From Paramecium tetraurelia (Eukaryota; Ciliophora; Oligohymenophorea; Peniculida; Parameciidae), in assembly GCF_000165425.1 (NCBI RefSeq), contig NW_001799630.1, forward strand, positions 437,734 through 501,733: 64,000 bases of DNA. The letters run 5' to 3'. Positions 62,880 through 64,000 of this stretch are shown one piece after another. The position numbers and the translations under genes were made by a program. Each line of letters opens with the position of its first letter. The stretch's first letter is position 1. The notes under the pieces are model-generated. The model was not told the origin of the DNA, made no database searches, and saw only the letters and a program-made list of their open reading frames with translations.

Positions 62880-63747
62880 ATTTAAATAATTAATTAAATA
62901 ACTTCATCCATTATTTCACTTAAAAAACAAAAAGAATACCCAAGAACTATCAGTATTTGATATTCTCAAAATATGTTTGATTTTATTCTAAAGAATAATA
63001 ATTCTATAAGCTCTTTTTATAAATCAAATATATTTCAATTTTGTTGAAATCAATTATCATTCCACAAGTTGATTTTTCAATATGATGAAAAAATTGTTGA
63101 AAATATGGATCAACATCAATAGTATATATAAAATAAGTCAATTATTATTTAATTCAAGTCTAGAACTCACTAATTTTATAAGTTAATTTTTTAGAGAGCC
63201 AGACTATATCAATTAATTTTAAACATAACCATACTAATTGAGAGATAGATAGAGAAATTCGTATTTAGTCTTTTGTTATTAGTGTCAATCACAAGCGTCC
63301 TTTATAATAATTCCAGTTTTAGAGTATTCTATTAAGATAGAGCAATTAATATAATTAACTATGATATATTATAAACTAAGAATCAATATATGTTATAAAC
63401 TAAACTGCATGAGGAAGTCAAATAATGCTAATTATAAATATATTTTTGTATTTGTTTCTATACATAACTGTTTCAATTTTGAATTTTTACAGTTTTTTTG
63501 ACATTCAAAACATTTAAAAGAATTTGATTAAATCAGAAGGGTGCTATAAATTTAATTATTAATCAATTCAGCATTGAAAATTACAACTGCAGACTAAAAT
63601 TGTTTTGATTGCCGTGAATTTCAACAAATTCAATATATTTATTTTCATTATTTCAACAATAAAATGATGTAAGTATAATGACACTCTCATCCAGTATATC
63701 AATTATTATTTTTTCAAAATAATCTATAAATTATTCATATAAACATT
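62880..63747. other. Intergenic, AT-rich
   Basis: 868 bp. No coding frame, RNA gene or repeat recognised. The Myb promoter should lie next to 62880. Confidence 0.4.
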
Positions 63748-64000
63748 TCAATCCAAATAAAGTTTACTAATAATTCCATTTAATGGTTTTGTGTCAACTT
63801 CTGATTGGTCATCACTCATTGAACTCACATTACCTGAAGATGAAGAACTTGTAACTTATTACTTACAAATGATAATTGAAAGTCCTCCCATTTTTTTCTA
63901 GTTTTAATTTTTTTCAAATATAGAATTTGAAGTTCCTTCTTTGCCCTCTGATATTGCTGGTAATTATCTTTCTGTTGCATTCTTATTTGTTGAATATACA
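63748..64000 (-). CDS. 3' end of an unknown gene, cut by the window
   Basis: TGA at 63748-63750; the frame is open from the right edge, 83 codons visible. The sequence is polar and Ser-rich: ATERQLPAISEGKEGTSNSI, then SSSSSGNVSSMSDDQSEVD and KPLNGIISKLYLD at the C-terminus. It looks like a disordered tail. The start is outside the window and no domain is visible. Confidence 0.55.

Overview
The window reads as macronuclear DNA of a Paramecium-like ciliate. Long reading frames appear only when TAA and TAG are read as glutamine and TGA is the sole stop. Genes are interrupted by tiny GT...AG introns (20-30 nt), intergenic gaps are mostly tens to a few hundred bases, and base composition is strongly AT-rich. 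I saw no telomeric repeats, no internal eliminated sequences inside genes, no tRNA or rRNA, no CRISPR and no intact transposon. All coding coordinates were worked out by hand with the ciliate code; intron coordinates are given in the evidence.

Layout. 1-9213: a PAS/TmcB-type membrane sensor (cut by the left edge) and a long MSP/ASH-domain coiled-coil protein. 9249-15395: mitochondrial succinate dehydrogenase flavoprotein and a RasGAP+VPS9 protein (GAPVD1-like). 15781-23549: a coiled-coil protein convergent with a Cys/His zinc-finger protein, then a CLU (clustered mitochondria) protein and an ABHD17-like hydrolase. 24159-28048: an aminotransferase and three tightly packed small or membrane-protein genes. 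28049-33488: a poor region with a B-box protein plus relics of a MORN protein and an AGC kinase. 33489-35700: a PiggyBac-transposase-derived protein resembling the PiggyMac-like (PgmL) proteins of genome rearrangement. 35781-41967: a small gene, a cyclic-nucleotide-type K+ channel and a secreted polyglutamine protein. 42244-50471: an unknown gene, a CDPK pseudokinase, an active-looking Ser/Thr kinase and an ABCG transporter. 51038-58075: a TORTIFOLIA/SPIRAL2-like HEAT protein, a ciliate-type membrane protein, a two-FHA protein, a MIR-domain protein and a small secreted protein. 58804-64000: a gamma-carbonic-anhydrase-like protein without zinc ligands, a two-repeat Myb protein and a gene cut by the right edge.

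The genes do not form one pathway; eukaryotic housekeeping and signalling genes are interleaved on both strands. Themes are mitochondria (SDHA, gamma-CA-like, CLU), membrane and calcium/cyclic-nucleotide signalling, microtubule/ciliary proteins and nuclear proteins. Three proteins keep a recognisable enzyme fold but have lost catalytic residues: the PiggyBac-like protein, the CDPK and the gamma-CA.

Caveat: at least five otherwise intact genes need a single-base insertion or deletion, nearly always in a homopolymer, to restore the frame. This suggests sequence or assembly errors rather than five independent pseudogenes.
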